From an uncultured bacterium (GTDB taxonomy: Bacteria; Bacillota_I; Bacilli_A; RF39; UBA660), in assembly GCA_949292245.1 (NCBI GenBank), contig CASEYV010000001.1:247313-283511 (forward strand): a stretch of DNA of 36,199 nt, written 5' to 3'. The notes beneath the pieces were generated by a model. The model saw nothing but the letters and a program-made list of their open reading frames with translations. It was not told where the DNA came from and did not search any database. Below are positions 14,211 through 23,183 of the stretch, piece after piece. The position numbers and the translations under genes are program-made. Each line of letters opens with the position of its first letter. Positions within the stretch are counted from its first letter, which is position 1.

Positions 14211-16979
14211 ATGGTAAGCATATTAGATAATAAAAAAATTGCCGAATTAGTAATTAAACAAGATGCTAATAATTATGAAAAAATTAATCCAGAAACATTA
14301 GCTACGATTGTTGAAGATGTTACAAAAACAGAAAGTGGTGGTGTTGATGCTACTGTTCAACAACATATTGATGATAAATCAATACACTTATCTAGTGATG
14401 ATGTAAAAGAATTGACATCAGATAATTTAAAAGTTGAAAATGTTAAAGCTGGTTCTAATATTACTATTACACAAGAAGAAGGAACAAATAATATAACAAT
14501 ATCCGCTGGCGATATTCCAACTGAAAGATTTTTAACTGGTGATGATATTATACCAGAAGATACAACAATTACAATTACTCCTATAGAAGACACTAATAAG
14601 ATTAATATTAGAGCAAATATTCCTGATGTTTCAAAATTTGTTAAGCAAGAAAATATTAGAGCTGGTAATGATAAAATTATTGTTGAACATGACCCAGAAT
14701 CAAATGATGTAACAATATATGGAACATCTGCGATGTATAAAGCTGGTAATGGTATTAAAATTACGGATGAATTAGAAATAGTTAATACTTTACCTGATAG
14801 ATTGATTACTTTAAATGAAGGTTCTAATATCACTATTGAAGGTGAATATCCTAATTTTACAATTTCTAGTACTGACAAAATAAAAATATCGGATTGGGGA
14901 ACAAATATTAAGTATCAAGTAGATGATTTTTGCGTTTATAATAACTCATTATTTAAATGTATAGAGGAACATACTTCGGATGAAGTGTTCGACCCATCTA
15001 AATGGCAATTAATAGCTGGTTGGTCATCTAAAAGACAAATATTTGATATTGAAATTGAATCTAATCAAATTGTATTAACTGAAACTGTTCCTAATAAAGA
15101 TGCATTGATAATTAATATCGGCGGAATATTACAGCAATCTCAAAATTATGAATTAGAACCAGATGGAAAAACAATAACATTTATTAATCCTATACCTGCC
15201 AATTCTTTAGTAGAAGTTTTGGTTATGAGTAATGTTGTATTAGATACTTATGATAATAAAGTTAATATTGAAGATTGGAAACCACATATTTCTTTTGCTG
15301 AAGGAAATATATGTATATATGATAATTCAATTTATCAATGTATTAATAGACATATTTCTTCCGATATTTTTGAAAAAGAAAATTGGAAATTAATTTGTGG
15401 TTATGTTAAAAATTCATATTTCTTTAATTCTGATGAAGAAACAACTGAAATAACATTACCAGAATCTGTATATAAAACAAGCGATATATTAGTTAATGTT
15501 GGAAATACATTACTTCAATCAAATAATTATACATTAAATGAATCTGGAAATATAATAACATTTAATGAACCTATTGAAGCTGGAGCTGATATTGAAGTTA
15601 TAGTTTTTGGTAATGCGGTATTACAACATAATGATGTTCCAAATCCTGTCAATCGTCCAAATAGATTTTTGGTATCAAATCCAAATGGAACAGGATATAA
15701 TTTATCTGAAAAAGACAATTCTTTATCTTTATTAGGCTTGACAACATTGACAACATTTGAAAATAATGGTGGAAAAATAGTTTCAGTTAAAAAAGATGAA
15801 TCTGATTTTGAAATGATTACATCATATAAATTATCATCAGATGTTAAAGTTAGAGATATACCAAATGGTTATTTAGTTTCAATTATTGAAGGAACAAAAG
15901 AGATTGAACATGAAGGTATGTCTAAAACAAAAGATGATAAATTACAGTTTGAAATTGGTTCTATTTTATCAAATGATAAAACTGTTATGCTTCATAATGA
16001 TAGTTTATTAATTAAAAATCCTAATAAAGAATTTGAAAGAGGAAATGAAAATGGTTGTATGATTGGATATACAGAAGATGATTGGACACAACCAGTTATG
16101 ACATCAAATACAACCCCATATGGTACAGTATCTACAAGTGAAGCTCAAACAGACCGTGAAGGTTACAGAGCTATGGACGGCTTACAAGGTTCAGGTAATG
16201 GTTGGTTAGCTAATAACACAACAGCAACTTGGCAATATAAATTACCATATGAAATAATTGTAAAATCAATAGATTTTTATAATCAAACATCAGGCGTAAA
16301 TAACCATTCAAAAGATATTGATATATGGATTGATTCAGCTGATAATGTTGTAGCTTCATTTACAGCATTAGATGAAGATTATGGTCATTCTCATGTTGAA
16401 ATACCTAATCCAGTAGCTGGATATACTGTTGGTTTAACTATTAAAAATTCTTATGGTCAAACAGTTGGTGCTAATGAAATTAAAATAAATGCAACATATA
16501 AGGATTTCTTAACAAAAAATTGTGATTATTATATATATGCTATTGGAAATGAAGATGGAACATTAAATGATATTGCAACATCTCCTTATAATGAAGAAGA
16601 AATTACTGATAATTTACCAACTAGTTATACAAAATTTGCCTTAATTGGAACATTTAATACTGATGAAAATTGGAATATTAAAAATATATATCCAAATAAA
16701 GATATTACAAAATCATTTTTAAATGGTTCATTAAATGGTGAAATAGGTGATAATTATATTAAACAAACTTTATATAACAATGTAACATTTAAACCTGTTG
16801 AAATAATTGAACAATGGGGAGAATCTGTTCCAGTCGAAGGAGCTATTAAATTTACTCAACCATACAAAAAATTATTGTATGTAATGGCTAACGGAGTTAA
16901 AATTTTAACAAAAGATAATAATGGATTTACAGTATCTCCAACAGAAGAATCAATTTCTTGGTTTGCAAAAGGATATTAA
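14211..16979 (+). CDS. Large tail-fibre/adhesin protein, 922 aa
   Basis: A modular virion protein. Residues 1-50 are a probable virion-attachment head. Residues 70-220 hold short beta repeats (NITI-type). Two chitin-binding-like modules (about 224-267 and 352-397) follow the pattern W-x-Y-x-D-x-YN-x-C, HTS, F-x-W. Each is followed by a beta repeat of about 65 residues that carries a VNVGN-like strand. A discoidin-like (F5/8 type C-like) domain lies at about 618-766, with a WLANNTTATWQYKLP strand. The end (about 860-922) is a diverged version of the terminal domain found in the next three fibre genes, and it shares the last residues WFAKGY with the 18677 gene. Probable role: host-surface binding. 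GAGG precedes the ATG. Confidence 0.85.
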   Translation: MVSILDNKKIAELVIKQDANNYEKINPETLATIVEDVTKTESGGVDATVQQHIDDKSIHLSSDDVKELTSDNLKVENVKAGSNITITQEEGTNNITISAGDIPTERFLTGDDIIPEDTTITITPIEDTNKINIRANIPDVSKFVKQENIRAGNDKIIVEHDPESNDVTIYGTSAMYKAGNGIKITDELEIVNTLPDRLITLNEGSNITIEGEYPNFTISSTDKIKISDWGTNIKYQVDDFCVYNNSLFKCIEEHTSDEVFDPSKWQLIAGWSSKRQIFDIEIESNQIVLTETVPNKDALIINIGGILQQSQNYELEPDGKTITFINPIPANSLVEVLVMSNVVLDTYDNKVNIEDWKPHISFAEGNICIYDNSIYQCINRHISSDIFEKENWKLICGYVKNSYFFNSDEETTEITLPESVYKTSDILVNVGNTLLQSNNYTLNESGNIITFNEPIEAGADIEVIVFGNAVLQHNDVPNPVNRPNRFLVSNPNGTGYNLSEKDNSLSLLGLTTLTTFENNGGKIVSVKKDESDFEMITSYKLSSDVKVRDIPNGYLVSIIEGTKEIEHEGMSKTKDDKLQFEIGSILSNDKTVMLHNDSLLIKNPNKEFERGNENGCMIGYTEDDWTQPVMTSNTTPYGTVSTSEAQTDREGYRAMDGLQGSGNGWLANNTTATWQYKLPYEIIVKSIDFYNQTSGVNNHSKDIDIWIDSADNVVASFTALDEDYGHSHVEIPNPVAGYTVGLTIKNSYGQTVGANEIKINATYKDFLTKNCDYYIYAIGNEDGTLNDIATSPYNEEEITDNLPTSYTKFALIGTFNTDENWNIKNIYPNKDITKSFLNGSLNGEIGDNYIKQTLYNNVTFKPVEIIEQWGESVPVEGAIKFTQPYKKLLYVMANGVKILTKDNNGFTVSPTEESISWFAKGY

Positions 16980-16980
16980 T

Positions 16981-17451
16981 ATGAAAATATTTTATTATAA
17001 AAAAGGTTTTTATTTTGAAGGTGTAAATTCATTTATACCAAAAGAAGCTGTTGAAATATCAAAAGAATATTATGATAAATTGTTAAATGATATGACTAAT
17101 GGTAGAAAAATAGATTCAGATGAAAATGGTTATCCTATTTCTTTATATGATAATGAATATCATAGAAACAAATCAATAAAAACATATAATGAAATATTTG
17201 AAAATTATATTAAAACACCTGTTTTATATACAAATGGTTTATATTATTGTCCAGAATATGTCAACGATTTATCAAATATATTACAAAAAATGTTTGATGA
17301 TGATATGACAGTTAAAATTTGGGATGCAAGTGGCAAAGAAGAAAATGTTAGAGAAATGAATAAAAAAGAATTAATTGAATTAACAAAATTTTTATTTCAA
17401 TTATATGAAGAAGCATATCAAGATAAAAGAAAATCATTATCTATTATATAA
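16981..17451 (+). CDS. Probable tail-fibre assembly chaperone (DUF4376-like), 156 aa
   Basis: The start is at ATG 16981, right after the fibre stop, with AAAGG upstream. A longer frame beginning at 16921 lies inside the fibre gene. Residues 1-55 follow the usual fibre-assembly-protein opening: an aromatic strand (FYYKKGFYFEG), then IPKEAVEIS, then YDKLL-x-GRKI-x-DENGYPIS. Residues 80-156 (VLYTNGLYYCPEYVNDL, then MTVKIWDASGKE, then a helix ending in R-K) match the layout I recall for DUF4376 domains. Such proteins help fold or trimerise the fibre encoded next to them. The domain name rests on memory of the pattern. Confidence 0.65.
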   Translation: MKIFYYKKGFYFEGVNSFIPKEAVEISKEYYDKLLNDMTNGRKIDSDENGYPISLYDNEYHRNKSIKTYNEIFENYIKTPVLYTNGLYYCPEYVNDLSNILQKMFDDDMTVKIWDASGKEENVREMNKKELIELTKFLFQLYEEAYQDKRKSLSII

Positions 17452-17460
17452 AGGTTTTAA

Positions 17461-18675
17461 ATGAGTAACAAAATTAATTTAAAACGAATTAAAAATATGA
17501 ATGATATAGATTTAGTTGCTGATAATTATATTATTAGTGAAAATAATAATATAAAATCGGTTAATAAGTTTTATTTTAGTTCTTTTTTAAATTCCGATGA
17601 CGTGATTAAAGATTTTAAAATTATTTCAATAAATGATAATATAATTACATATTCAGATGGTTCATTATTATCACCAGAAATAAACGGTAAAAGATATAAA
17701 TTAAATATAATAGGTGAATCTAAAAATATTGATGAATCGATAGATAATAATGGAACAGCAGATAAAATAAATTCTAAATTATGGAATCAACCTATATTAT
17801 CAGCTAATGATTCATCTGAATATATGACAGTAGAAGCTGAAGATTATTTAAATGAATATTATCCTTGGAAAGCATTTGATGGTTCAAATATAGATGAAAG
17901 GGATTGTTGGCATACAACAGAATCATCATTACCAAAATGGTTACAAATAAACTTTAAATACCCTTTAACAATAGATACTATTGCAATTCAAAATAGAAAT
18001 ATTACTGAAACAGATACCCATGCTATAATGATTTCATTTAAAATATATGGTTTAAATTTAAATGATGAATGGGAAGAAATAATATACGTTGATAATATAA
18101 ACACAATAGTTAAAAATAAAATTAATAATGCTTGGAATGATTATGAACCTTATGATAATGACAAATTATACAAGGCAATAAAATATGTTTGTTTAAGTTC
18201 AATAGCAAATACTTCTGTATCTATCGGAAGATTTGAAATTATTGGAAGATATAAAGGATATTCTTTACCTGAAAGTTATTATAATGTTTTTGTAATTGGT
18301 AAAGAAAATGAAGAAAATCCTGAACCAAAAATAGTTACTACATTAGATGAATATCCAACAATGCCAGAAGGATATACATACGGAATAAAATTAGGATATT
18401 TTAAAACTCAATTAGATAAATCTATTTCTTATTTTTATCCAAAACAAGATTTAGCCACTTCTTATGAAAACAGATTTATAATTGCGGAGCAATTAGGAAC
18501 AACTGGTTATCGTATATATTCTGATGGATGGAAAGAACAATGGGGTGTATCTGCTAATCCGACATTCCCAGTTGCATTTGATGAAATACCTTTGATTGTT
18601 GAAAGAGGAGCAACAAATGTAACAAAAACAGGTATGACAATCGCAGAACAAAGATGGAAAGTAGAAGGTTATTAA
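17461..18675 (+). CDS. Tail fibre with discoidin-like domain, 404 aa
   Basis: Residues 1-80 form a head with SDG-type strands. Residues about 107-267 are a discoidin-like (F5/8 type C-like) domain: YYPWKAFDGSN, then CWHTTESSLPKWLQINF, TIDTIAIQNRN and GRFEIIGRYK. The C-terminal 80 residues (from about 324) are the shared terminal domain GTTGYRIYSDGWKEQWG, ending in KVEGY. That domain has a repeated Gly/aromatic pattern seen at the ends of many phage fibres. DNA of this end is nearly identical to the ends of the next two genes. AAGG lies 5-6 bases before the ATG. Likely receptor-binding. Confidence 0.85.
   Translation: MSNKINLKRIKNMNDIDLVADNYIISENNNIKSVNKFYFSSFLNSDDVIKDFKIISINDNIITYSDGSLLSPEINGKRYKLNIIGESKNIDESIDNNGTADKINSKLWNQPILSANDSSEYMTVEAEDYLNEYYPWKAFDGSNIDERDCWHTTESSLPKWLQINFKYPLTIDTIAIQNRNITETDTHAIMISFKIYGLNLNDEWEEIIYVDNINTIVKNKINNAWNDYEPYDNDKLYKAIKYVCLSSIANTSVSIGRFEIIGRYKGYSLPESYYNVFVIGKENEENPEPKIVTTLDEYPTMPEGYTYGIKLGYFKTQLDKSISYFYPKQDLATSYENRFIIAEQLGTTGYRIYSDGWKEQWGVSANPTFPVAFDEIPLIVERGATNVTKTGMTIAEQRWKVEGY
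18434..18641 (+). repeat. Fibre C-terminal DNA repeat, copy A
   Basis: 18434-18600 matches 20593-20759 (copy C) at 165 of 167 bases by eye. 18469-18641 matches 19982-20154 (copy B) over 173 bases with about ten differences. The repeats encode the shared GTTGYRIYSDGW terminal domain. Confidence 0.9.
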
Positions 18676-18676
18676 T

Positions 18677-20188
18677 ATGAATAAAGTAAAATTTAATCGT
18701 TTTGAAAAATATATACCAGATGCTATTGATAATGGAATTTTAACAGTTTCAAATGATGAAACTTGCTTAGAATATTCTACTTTAAATGATTTTAATAAAA
18801 AATGTGGTAGAAATAATTTAACAAATGGATTTGATATTTCATTTAATGAAAATATTTTTACTATTGGAAAAGGTCAAACATTTTTACACTCAAAATTAGG
18901 ATATGAATTTAATACTGAAAATACAACAGCGACATTAAATGTTTATAATGATATATGGGGAGTAAATTCAATATATAAATTTGAAAAAAATACCTATATA
19001 ATTAATGATATTAATGAACATTATAATGATGAACAAAATGGTTGTGATTATTCAGTTATGGTTTATAATCAACCAACCATGGCATCAAATACATCCCCAT
19101 ATGGTGTTGCTTCTTCAAATAGTCCTCATGCTAGTGCTAATTGGAGTCCTTGGAAAGCATTTAATAGAGTGGCAACAGGTGATAATTGTTTTGCTTCAGC
19201 TGATGTAGCTGGTGCTCCATTTCCTGTTAATTTAGTATATTCGGTTTCAGCTGATGGTTCTAAATGGGTTAAACCTAAAAGTTTTTATATTCAAAATCGT
19301 AATGTAACTGGTGCTGGAATAGCATCCCCATTAGTATTTACAATTCAAGGTTCAAAAGTATTACACCCATATGATGATTTAGATTGGGTAACATTAGTTA
19401 ATGTTGATAATGTTAATTTAAAACAGCCAACTGGTCAAGCACAATCAAATACATATACAACAGATACATCTGAATATTTTAGACATTTTAGATTACATAT
19501 TATTTCAAAAAGTACAGCTGTAAATTATGTTGCTGTTCAACAATTTAATATTGTAGGAGAAATTAAAGATAATATTGCTTTATTAAATCCTGCCCATAAC
19601 TATTTTTTAGTATATGCTAAAAAAGGTGAAGAATATAAAACAATATTTGTATCTTCTAAAAATAATATACCACAATTAGATTCTTCACTTGAATTAATAG
19701 ATTATTGTCCAATTTATTCATATAAAAACATTAATGATTATAATAATATGATTCTTTATAATAAAACAAATGTTGATAAAATTGATATATCAGATTATTT
19801 AACTACAAATGGATTATATAAAGTTTATTTAACATATTCTGATAATGAATATTCTTATTATATTTCATTAAATGATAAATTACCTAATGATAAAGTTTGT
19901 AAAAAAATATTTGAATTTAAAGTTTTAAATAATATTGTTTATGATTATTACCCTAAAAAATCTTTAAATGATTCTTACCTTAACAGATTTATAATTGCGG
20001 AGCAATTAGGAACAACTGGCTATCGTATATATTCTGATGGATGGAAAGAGCAATGGGGTAATTTAGCTAATCCTGTATTTCCGATTGCATTTGATGAAAT
20101 ACCTTTGATTGTTGAAAGAGGAGCAACAAATGTAACAAAAACAGGTATGACAATAGCTTCTGGTAATTGGTTTGCAAAAGGATATTAA
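18677..20188 (+). CDS. Tail fibre with discoidin-like domain, 503 aa
   Basis: Starts one base after the stop of the preceding fibre (TAATATG). Residues about 128-295 are another discoidin-like domain, different in sequence from the neighbour's: NWSPWKAFNRV, PKSFYIQNRN, FTIQGSKV and then FRHFRLHI. Residues 300-430 form a beta-rich shaft or second domain. The last 68 residues repeat the shared terminal domain, ending WFAKGY. The last 25 bases spanning the stop are identical to the end of the 14211 gene. Probable receptor-binding fibre. Confidence 0.85.
   Translation: MNKVKFNRFEKYIPDAIDNGILTVSNDETCLEYSTLNDFNKKCGRNNLTNGFDISFNENIFTIGKGQTFLHSKLGYEFNTENTTATLNVYNDIWGVNSIYKFEKNTYIINDINEHYNDEQNGCDYSVMVYNQPTMASNTSPYGVASSNSPHASANWSPWKAFNRVATGDNCFASADVAGAPFPVNLVYSVSADGSKWVKPKSFYIQNRNVTGAGIASPLVFTIQGSKVLHPYDDLDWVTLVNVDNVNLKQPTGQAQSNTYTTDTSEYFRHFRLHIISKSTAVNYVAVQQFNIVGEIKDNIALLNPAHNYFLVYAKKGEEYKTIFVSSKNNIPQLDSSLELIDYCPIYSYKNINDYNNMILYNKTNVDKIDISDYLTTNGLYKVYLTYSDNEYSYYISLNDKLPNDKVCKKIFEFKVLNNIVYDYYPKKSLNDSYLNRFIIAEQLGTTGYRIYSDGWKEQWGNLANPVFPIAFDEIPLIVERGATNVTKTGMTIASGNWFAKGY
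19982..20154 (+). repeat. Fibre C-terminal DNA repeat, copy B
   Basis: Direct repeat of 18469-18641. Most differences cluster in one short stretch (about 20050-20085), with long identical runs on both sides, as gene conversion or recent duplication would leave. Confidence 0.9.
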
Positions 20189-20189
20189 T

Positions 20190-20834
20190 ATGTCAATAAA
20201 AGTAGATAATAATAGATTAGAAGTATTATTAAATGAATATAACAATCATGCAAATGAATTGGCATATTTTTTATCGCCAACAGAAATTTCATATAAAAAT
20301 AATGAAGAAATAATTAATAATGTTAGTAATTTAAATGTTTTGGTTGGTTTAGAATTATCAACATATTTAAATATTATCATAATATCTAATGGTTATTTTT
20401 ATGATAGTGAATTAAATAAAATAATAAATTTTGAAAAGCCAAATTCTATAAAAATAGAAAATTTAGAAAATGGAAAATACGGAATATATTATATATTTTC
20501 TAATGAATCTTTTATCTATTCATTAAATGAACCGGAAGAAAAATATAGAAAAATTGGTGAATTTGAATATAAAGATTCTAATATTATAAAAATTTATCCA
20601 AAACAAGATTTAGCTACTTCTTATGAAAACAGATTTATAATTGCGGAGCAATTAGGAACAACTGGTTATCGTATATATTCTGATGGATGGAAAGAGCAAT
20701 GGGGTGTATCTGCTAATCCGACATTCCCAGTTGCATTTGATGAAATACCTTTGATTGTTACTAATGGAGCTACTAATATCACATTAACAAATATGACTAT
20801 TGCTGATGGATATTGGTATGCTTGTGGATATTAA
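20190..20834 (+). CDS. Short tail-fibre protein with shared terminal domain, 214 aa
   Basis: The start is at ATG 20190, with AAAGG in the end of the preceding gene; an upstream in-frame ATG at 20172 lies inside that gene. Residues 1-130 are an Asn/Ile-rich head without the discoidin-like domain of the two preceding fibres. Residues 135-214 are the shared GTTGYRIYSDGW terminal domain, diverging in the last 25 residues and ending WYACGY. It may be a reduced paralogue made by recombination. Its stop overlaps the convergent gene's stop by a few bases. Confidence 0.8.
   Translation: MSIKVDNNRLEVLLNEYNNHANELAYFLSPTEISYKNNEEIINNVSNLNVLVGLELSTYLNIIIISNGYFYDSELNKIINFEKPNSIKIENLENGKYGIYYIFSNESFIYSLNEPEEKYRKIGEFEYKDSNIIKIYPKQDLATSYENRFIIAEQLGTTGYRIYSDGWKEQWGVSANPTFPVAFDEIPLIVTNGATNITLTNMTIADGYWYACGY
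20593..20759 (+). repeat. Fibre C-terminal DNA repeat, copy C
   Basis: 167 bases that differ from 18434-18600 only at two third-codon positions by eye (GCC/GCT and GAA/GAG). After this point the sequence diverges abruptly. Confidence 0.9.
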
Positions 20835-21307
20835 TATTTAATGAAATAATTAACTATAAAAGATGATGGTTGAACAGTTTCTGATTTTCCATATAATGGA
20901 CTATTAGCTGATGCAGCAGTTGTATTATAATATGTAGTTCCATATCTCCAATAATATCTCCCACCACTATCAGCACCACCATCTGGGTTACCATTTCTAT
21001 CCGAAGCAACTAATGATGTGTGAATGTGGTCGGGTAATCCAGCTTCAACATAAGTGCCTATTGCTTTTGATGTGTCCATTTGAAGAAAGCGACCAGATAA
21101 ATTAGGAACATTAAATGTTGTTGTCCCATCTCCTTCGCCATATTGAGTGCCGATTGCTTCAAATAAATCAGAATAATCTGTTCTTGAAACAGCTCTACCA
21201 TCACATAAAATCCAACCTTCTTTTTCTGCTCTTAATGAATAGCATAAATCGCCTGGTTGGAATCCATCTATTATTCTACTTGATTTTATTTTACTAATAT
21301 CTGACAT
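20831..21307 (-). CDS. Phage tail collar-domain protein, 158 aa
   Basis: The protein starts MSDISKIKSSRIIDG. It contains a full collar-type domain: GDLCYSLRAEKEGWILCDGR (about 19-38), then DYSDLFEAIGTQYGEGDGTTTF (about 43-64), then NVPNLSGRFLQ. A Gly/Asn/Tyr-rich tip with LPDHIHTS and a final FIVNYFIKY strand follows. Collar-domain proteins sit at fibre or baseplate tips; the central His pair often binds a metal ion within the trimer. It lies on the opposite strand to the flanking fibres and shares its first residues with the other minus-strand tip gene. TAAAGG lies about 9 bases before the ATG. Confidence 0.9.
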   Translation of the reverse strand: MSDISKIKSSRIIDGFQPGDLCYSLRAEKEGWILCDGRAVSRTDYSDLFEAIGTQYGEGDGTTTFNVPNLSGRFLQMDTSKAIGTYVEAGLPDHIHTSLVASDRNGNPDGGADSGGRYYWRYGTTYYNTTAASANSPLYGKSETVQPSSFIVNYFIKY

Positions 21308-21325
21308 AATTATTACCTTTATTAA

Positions 21326-21333
21326 TATTTATT
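21326..21333 (-). promoter_or_regulatory. Late-like box for the collar-domain gene
   Basis: AATAAATA on the minus strand, 18 bases before the ATG at 21307; a weaker match than the plus-strand copies. Confidence 0.35.
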
Positions 21334-21371
21334 TTAATATATGTAATTAAAAATTATACAATTTATTTTTA

Positions 21372-21386
21372 TATAAATACCATATA
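21372..21386 (+). promoter_or_regulatory. T4-late-like promoter motif before the 591-aa fibre gene
   Basis: TATAAATACCATATA, 21 bases before ATG 21408, with AAAGG in between. The first nine bases match the T4 late core plus the C of the shared motif. Confidence 0.5.
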
Positions 21387-21407
21387 TAAGAATAAAGGAT
21401 TTTAAAT

Positions 21408-23183
21408 ATGGTTACTACACCTAACATAAAAATTAATACAAGTATGATAAATGATTTTGAAACTCCTGTTTCAAATAGTGGAAATCAAAATACTTATTTG
21501 CGTATTAATGAAAATAATAAAATTGATTATTTTTCAATAGATGAATTAATAAAAGATATTAATGACCATGGTGGAACAACAACAAGCGGAGATTCAAAAG
21601 GAAATAATTGGAAACCATCAGAAACATATGTTTTGGATGATATTGTTGTTTATAATTATTCTTTTTATCAATGTCGTGTTAATAAAACAAATAAAGAAGA
21701 ATTTGACCCATCAGAATGGATATTATTAGCTGGTTATTCTAAGCAATCATTTTTCTATTATAATTCAGCAGAAGAAATATCTCAAATAGTTTTAGATGAA
21801 CCTGTTGCTAATAAAGGCTCATTTAATATTAATGTTAATAATTTATTATTACAATCTAATAATTATAATTTAGAGTTAGATAATAAAACAATTACTTTTT
21901 TAGAACCTATTGCTCCAGATACAAATATTGAAGTAATTGTATATGGAAATATGATTATTCCAACAGAAGTTTCAAATATAGTTACCAAAACTTTTTTAAC
22001 AGTTGAAGATACAACTACATTTGAATTAGGTGAAATAGTTAATAAAAAAGAATTAATTACAGTTAATATTGAAAATACAGTTCTTATGAATTCCGAATGG
22101 GATTTAGATGAAACATTATCAAAAGTAGTTTTAAAAAATCCTGTTCCTAAAAATACAAGAGTTCAAATTTCTTTCTTTAATAATTTGGAATTAAAATTAG
22201 GTGCTACATTTACTCCAACATTGACAAGAGATGATAATATTACAACTACAATTTCTTGGGAAAATGACGGTGGTTTAATAAATCCTGTAGATTCATACAT
22301 TTATGATGGTGTAACATTTACTCCTCATACTTCAAAAACTGGTGTTCATACAACCATTTCTTGGACTAATAATGGAGAAAAGGAAAATCCTGAAGATGTT
22401 ATTGTATCTGACGGTGCTACATTTACACCTACTGTTTCAAAAGAAGGTTTGAATACAACTATTACTTGGGATAATGATAATGGTTTACCAAATCCTGATA
22501 CTGTTGTTATTGAAGACGGTGCTACATTTACACCGCATACAACTCAAACTGTTCATGAAGCAACTATTTCTTTTACAAATAATAAAGATTTAGATAATCC
22601 TGAAACAATTTCAATTTATACTAATTATGCTCAAAGAATTGTTGAATCATTTACAGCAACAGAAGGTCAAACAGAATTTGTTGCTTCACATGAAATTTAT
22701 GATAAGTCAGTTTTATCAGTAAATGTTGGAAATACTGAATTAACATCAGCAGCATATTCATTAGGTGAAGATAAAAGAACTGTTACTTTGGTTAATGGAT
22801 TATCTGAAGGTGATTTAGTTGATATTAAATATTTTTATAATTTAAATTTCGGAACAGAAGGTTCTACTTATGTTCCACAAATAGAAGAAATTGAAAATGG
22901 TTATACATTATCATGGACTAATAATGGTGATTTACCAAATCCAGACCCAGTAAATATTATGAGTGGTTCTGGTATTAATACCATGGGAGCTTGGTCAGCT
23001 GAAACAATTTATAATAAAAATGATTATGTAACTTTTGATGATGATACAGCTAGTTATGGCTATGTTGGATTGGTAAATAATATTCCAGCTGGAACATTAT
23101 TAACTGATACAAATTATTGGTCAGAAATGTATAAAATTTTAAAAACTTATATTGCAGCAACTATGATAGATTGGGGTGAATAA
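21408..23183 (+). CDS. Tail fibre with chitin-binding-like modules and tandem beta repeats, 591 aa
   Basis: Residues about 60-105 are a chitin-binding-like module (NNWKPSETYVLDDIVVYNYS and following). Three copies of a beta module of about 65 residues with a VNV/VNI-x-N strand occur at about 110-185, 195-262 and 410-475. Residues 265-405 hold four tandem repeats of about 35 residues that open with GATFTP/GVTFTP and contain TTISW-x-N. The end has a fifth related unit and another aromatic binding-type module (GAWSAETIYNKNDYVTFD). This composition fits a long fibre shaft with lectin-like patches. Its TAA overlaps the ATG of the next gene, so the two are translated together. Confidence 0.8.
   Translation: MVTTPNIKINTSMINDFETPVSNSGNQNTYLRINENNKIDYFSIDELIKDINDHGGTTTSGDSKGNNWKPSETYVLDDIVVYNYSFYQCRVNKTNKEEFDPSEWILLAGYSKQSFFYYNSAEEISQIVLDEPVANKGSFNINVNNLLLQSNNYNLELDNKTITFLEPIAPDTNIEVIVYGNMIIPTEVSNIVTKTFLTVEDTTTFELGEIVNKKELITVNIENTVLMNSEWDLDETLSKVVLKNPVPKNTRVQISFFNNLELKLGATFTPTLTRDDNITTTISWENDGGLINPVDSYIYDGVTFTPHTSKTGVHTTISWTNNGEKENPEDVIVSDGATFTPTVSKEGLNTTITWDNDNGLPNPDTVVIEDGATFTPHTTQTVHEATISFTNNKDLDNPETISIYTNYAQRIVESFTATEGQTEFVASHEIYDKSVLSVNVGNTELTSAAYSLGEDKRTVTLVNGLSEGDLVDIKYFYNLNFGTEGSTYVPQIEEIENGYTLSWTNNGDLPNPDPVNIMSGSGINTMGAWSAETIYNKNDYVTFDDDTASYGYVGLVNNIPAGTLLTDTNYWSEMYKILKTYIAATMIDWGE
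22200..22620 (+). repeat. Four tandem coding repeats (GATFTP units)
   Basis: Units begin at about 22200, 22308, 22413 and 22518, 105-108 bases each, in frame with the 591-aa fibre. They vary in sequence but keep GATFTP, TTISW and NP positions, so they are structural protein repeats and not recent DNA copies. Confidence 0.8.

Noticed and set aside
14357-14878. 173-codon minus-strand frame
   Set aside because: It is fully inside the 922-aa fibre gene, has a Ser/Val/Ile-rich text typical of the antisense of beta-repeat coding sequence, and no binding site.
18434-20759. Diversity-generating retroelement (template and variable repeats)
   Set aside because: Differences between the repeats are mostly silent or clustered and not concentrated at adenines, and no reverse transcriptase is present.
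13701-21307. Invertible (phase-variable) fibre cassette
   Set aside because: The two minus-strand genes suggested it, but I found no long inverted repeats at their borders and no recombinase gene in the window. The shared N-termini are not identical at DNA level.
22200-22620. CRISPR-like array
   Set aside because: The repeats are in frame, vary in sequence, have no unique spacers and clearly encode protein repeats.
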